From NCBI GenBank assembly GCA_943324025.2, contig CALPKA020000033.1, forward strand, positions 1-6,240: a DNA stretch of 6,240 nucleotides, given 5' to 3'. A program made the position numbers and the translations under genes. Positions 5,252-6,240 of this stretch are shown piece after piece. Below the pieces are notes generated by a model. That model did no database searches and was not told where the DNA came from. It worked only from the letters and a program-made list of their open reading frames with translations. This DNA comes from Bifidobacterium breve. Its GTDB lineage: Bacteria; Actinomycetota; Actinomycetes; Nanopelagicales; Nanopelagicaceae. The first letter of the stretch is position 1. Each line of letters begins with the position of its first letter.

Positions 5252-6240
5252 TTACCCCTCAATTCTTTCAACAACCAATGGTAATCGCTTAACTTCATCA
5301 TCTTTACCACCAATTGAAAATCCACCAGCTAACGCATCTATGGCGCGTTCAAATCTTGCAACTTCATCTGTATGTAGAGTTAAAATCGTTTGATCCTTTG
5401 CAACTAAATCCCCTGGTTTAGCATGAATTTCAATTCCAGATCCCAGTTGTAAAACTTCACCTTGTTTTTGTCTACCTGCTCCTAATCGCCATGCTGCAAC
5501 GCCAACTTTCATTGCATCTAATGTTAAAAGCTTTCCAGATGCAGTTGCCTTAATTTCCATTCTTTCTTTAGCAACTGGCAATGGCGCATCATTATCTCCA
5601 CCTTGCGCAGCAATCATTTTTCGCCAAACATCCATTGCCATGCCATTTTTAAGCGCTTCCTCCGGTGATACTTTAGGTTTTATACCCACCGCATCCAGCA
5701 TCTCATTTGCCAACAAAAGAGTTAATTCGATGACATCACTAGGCCCGCCACCAGCTAACACCTCTAATGTCTCCCTGATCTCAAGTGCATTTCCGGCAGT
5801 TAAGCCAAGTGGCACATCCATGGCAGTAACAAGTGCTCGAGTTTTCACACCGGCATTTTTTCCTAAATCAACCATTGTTCTAGCTAGCAAAGCTGCATCC
5901 TTTGGATCACTCATAAAGGCACCAGAACCAGTTTTAACATCTAGAACTAATGCACTTGTTCCTTCGGCAATTTTCTTACTCATAATTGAGGATGCAATTA
6001 ATGGAATTGCTTGCACAGTTCCAGTCACATCACGGAGGGCATAAAGTTTCTTATCAGCTGGTGCTAATCCGGCGCCTGCCGCGCAGATAACTGCGCCACA
6101 CTCTTGAATTACTTTTAACATCTCTGCATTGGAAAGATTTGCTTTCCAGCCTTTAATTGATTCCAGCTTATCTAGAGTTCCACCGGTATGACCCAATCCT
6201 CGACCTGATAGCTGTGGCACCGCAGCACCACAAGCTGCTA
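5252..6240 (-). CDS. deoA: Thymidine phosphorylase / pyrimidine-nucleoside phosphorylase, 5' partial
   Basis: This enzyme splits thymidine, deoxyuridine or uridine with phosphate into the base and (deoxy)ribose-1-phosphate. About 328 C-terminal residues are visible of a family length near 430-440. The frame stays open to the window edge: the GTG at 6220-6218 is an internal Val codon, preceded by in-frame AACGAA, a normal family context. Counting from that Val, the signature SGRGLGHTGGTLDKLE is at 5-20. The phosphate and base-binding part spans APADKKLYALRDVTGT (54-69), IPLIASSIMSKKIAEG (72-87) and DVKTGSGAFM (94-103). The equivalents of E. coli Arg171, Ser186 and Lys190 are present in YALRD, IASSI and SKKIA. 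The C-terminal domain follows (from about 220). The KTGSG form recalls Bacillus-type pyrimidine-nucleoside phosphorylases that also accept uridine, so strict thymidine specificity is uncertain. The stop codon abuts the add start. Confidence 0.95.
   Translation of the reverse strand, partial: AACGAAVPQLSGRGLGHTGGTLDKLESIKGWKANLSNAEMLKVIQECGAVICAAGAGLAPADKKLYALRDVTGTVQAIPLIASSIMSKKIAEGTSALVLDVKTGSGAFMSDPKDAALLARTMVDLGKNAGVKTRALVTAMDVPLGLTAGNALEIRETLEVLAGGGPSDVIELTLLLANEMLDAVGIKPKVSPEEALKNGMAMDVWRKMIAAQGGDNDAPLPVAKERMEIKATASGKLLTLDAMKVGVAAWRLGAGRQKQGEVLQLGSGIEIHAKPGDLVAKDQTILTLHTDEVARFERAIDALAGGFSIGGKDDEVKRLPLVVERIEG
5255..5260 (-). promoter_or_regulatory. Ribosome binding site of add, inside the last codons of deoA
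   Basis: On the minus strand, GAGGGG forms the last two sense codons of deoA (Glu-Gly) and is followed by TAA and then the GTG start of add. The spacing of 3 nt from the end of the motif is short (5 nt if only GAGG pairs). Together with the abutting stop and start, it suggests terminating deoA ribosomes re-initiate on add. Confidence 0.6.

Noticed and set aside
6218..6220. GTG at 6220 as the start of deoA
   Set aside because: It lies directly before the SGRGLGHTGG signature, about 100 residues into the family, and the frame stays open to the window edge.

Overview
The window holds six genes of nucleoside and deoxynucleoside salvage and catabolism, packed almost without spacers. By eye the sequence is AT-rich, roughly 40% GC (not computed). 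The proteins nevertheless read as actinobacterial: DeoC carries an N-terminal extension, the adenosine deaminase has the 'TDNRLM' signature, and the order phosphosugar mutase-deoC-ALDH-ALDH, with add and deoA nearby, matches Streptomyces-type genomes as I remember them. Low GC, 4-nt gene overlaps and zero-length intergenic gaps suggest a streamlined actinobacterium such as the freshwater acI group (Nanopelagicales: Planktophila/Nanopelagicus). That placement is inference from family resemblance and compactness, not from a marker gene.

Layout. On the + strand from 1 to 4156 there is one apparent operon. It runs from the C-terminal part of a PGM2-like phosphohexomutase (cut by the left edge), through deoC (4-nt overlap) and a complete NAD(P)-dependent aldehyde dehydrogenase (7-nt gap), to a short ALDH-like protein with no catalytic domain (4-nt overlap). 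On the - strand from 6240 down to 4157, deoA (thymidine/pyrimidine-nucleoside phosphorylase, 5' end cut by the right edge) is followed by add (adenosine deaminase). The two are separated only by the deoA stop codon and lie in the same frame. The two operons converge with their stop codons directly abutting at 4156/4157. No stretch of 300 bases lacks a gene. I see no RNA gene, mobile element, CRISPR array, promoter or convincing terminator; both promoters must lie outside the window.

How the genes work together. DeoA splits deoxyuridine or thymidine into base and (deoxy)ribose-1-phosphate, and Add turns (deoxy)adenosine into (deoxy)inosine. The mutase probably converts (deoxy)ribose-1-phosphate into the 5-phosphate, standing in for DeoB, which is not seen here. 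DeoC cleaves deoxyribose-5-phosphate into glyceraldehyde-3-phosphate and acetaldehyde, and the ALDH is placed to oxidise acetaldehyde to acetate. A purine nucleoside phosphorylase is needed to complete the purine arm and is not in the window.

The most interesting element is the ALDH pair. The second gene keeps an NAD-binding-domain-like part and what looks like the C-terminal oligomerisation strand, but has lost the catalytic domain. Together the two resemble a split version of the two-domain ALDH16 enzymes.
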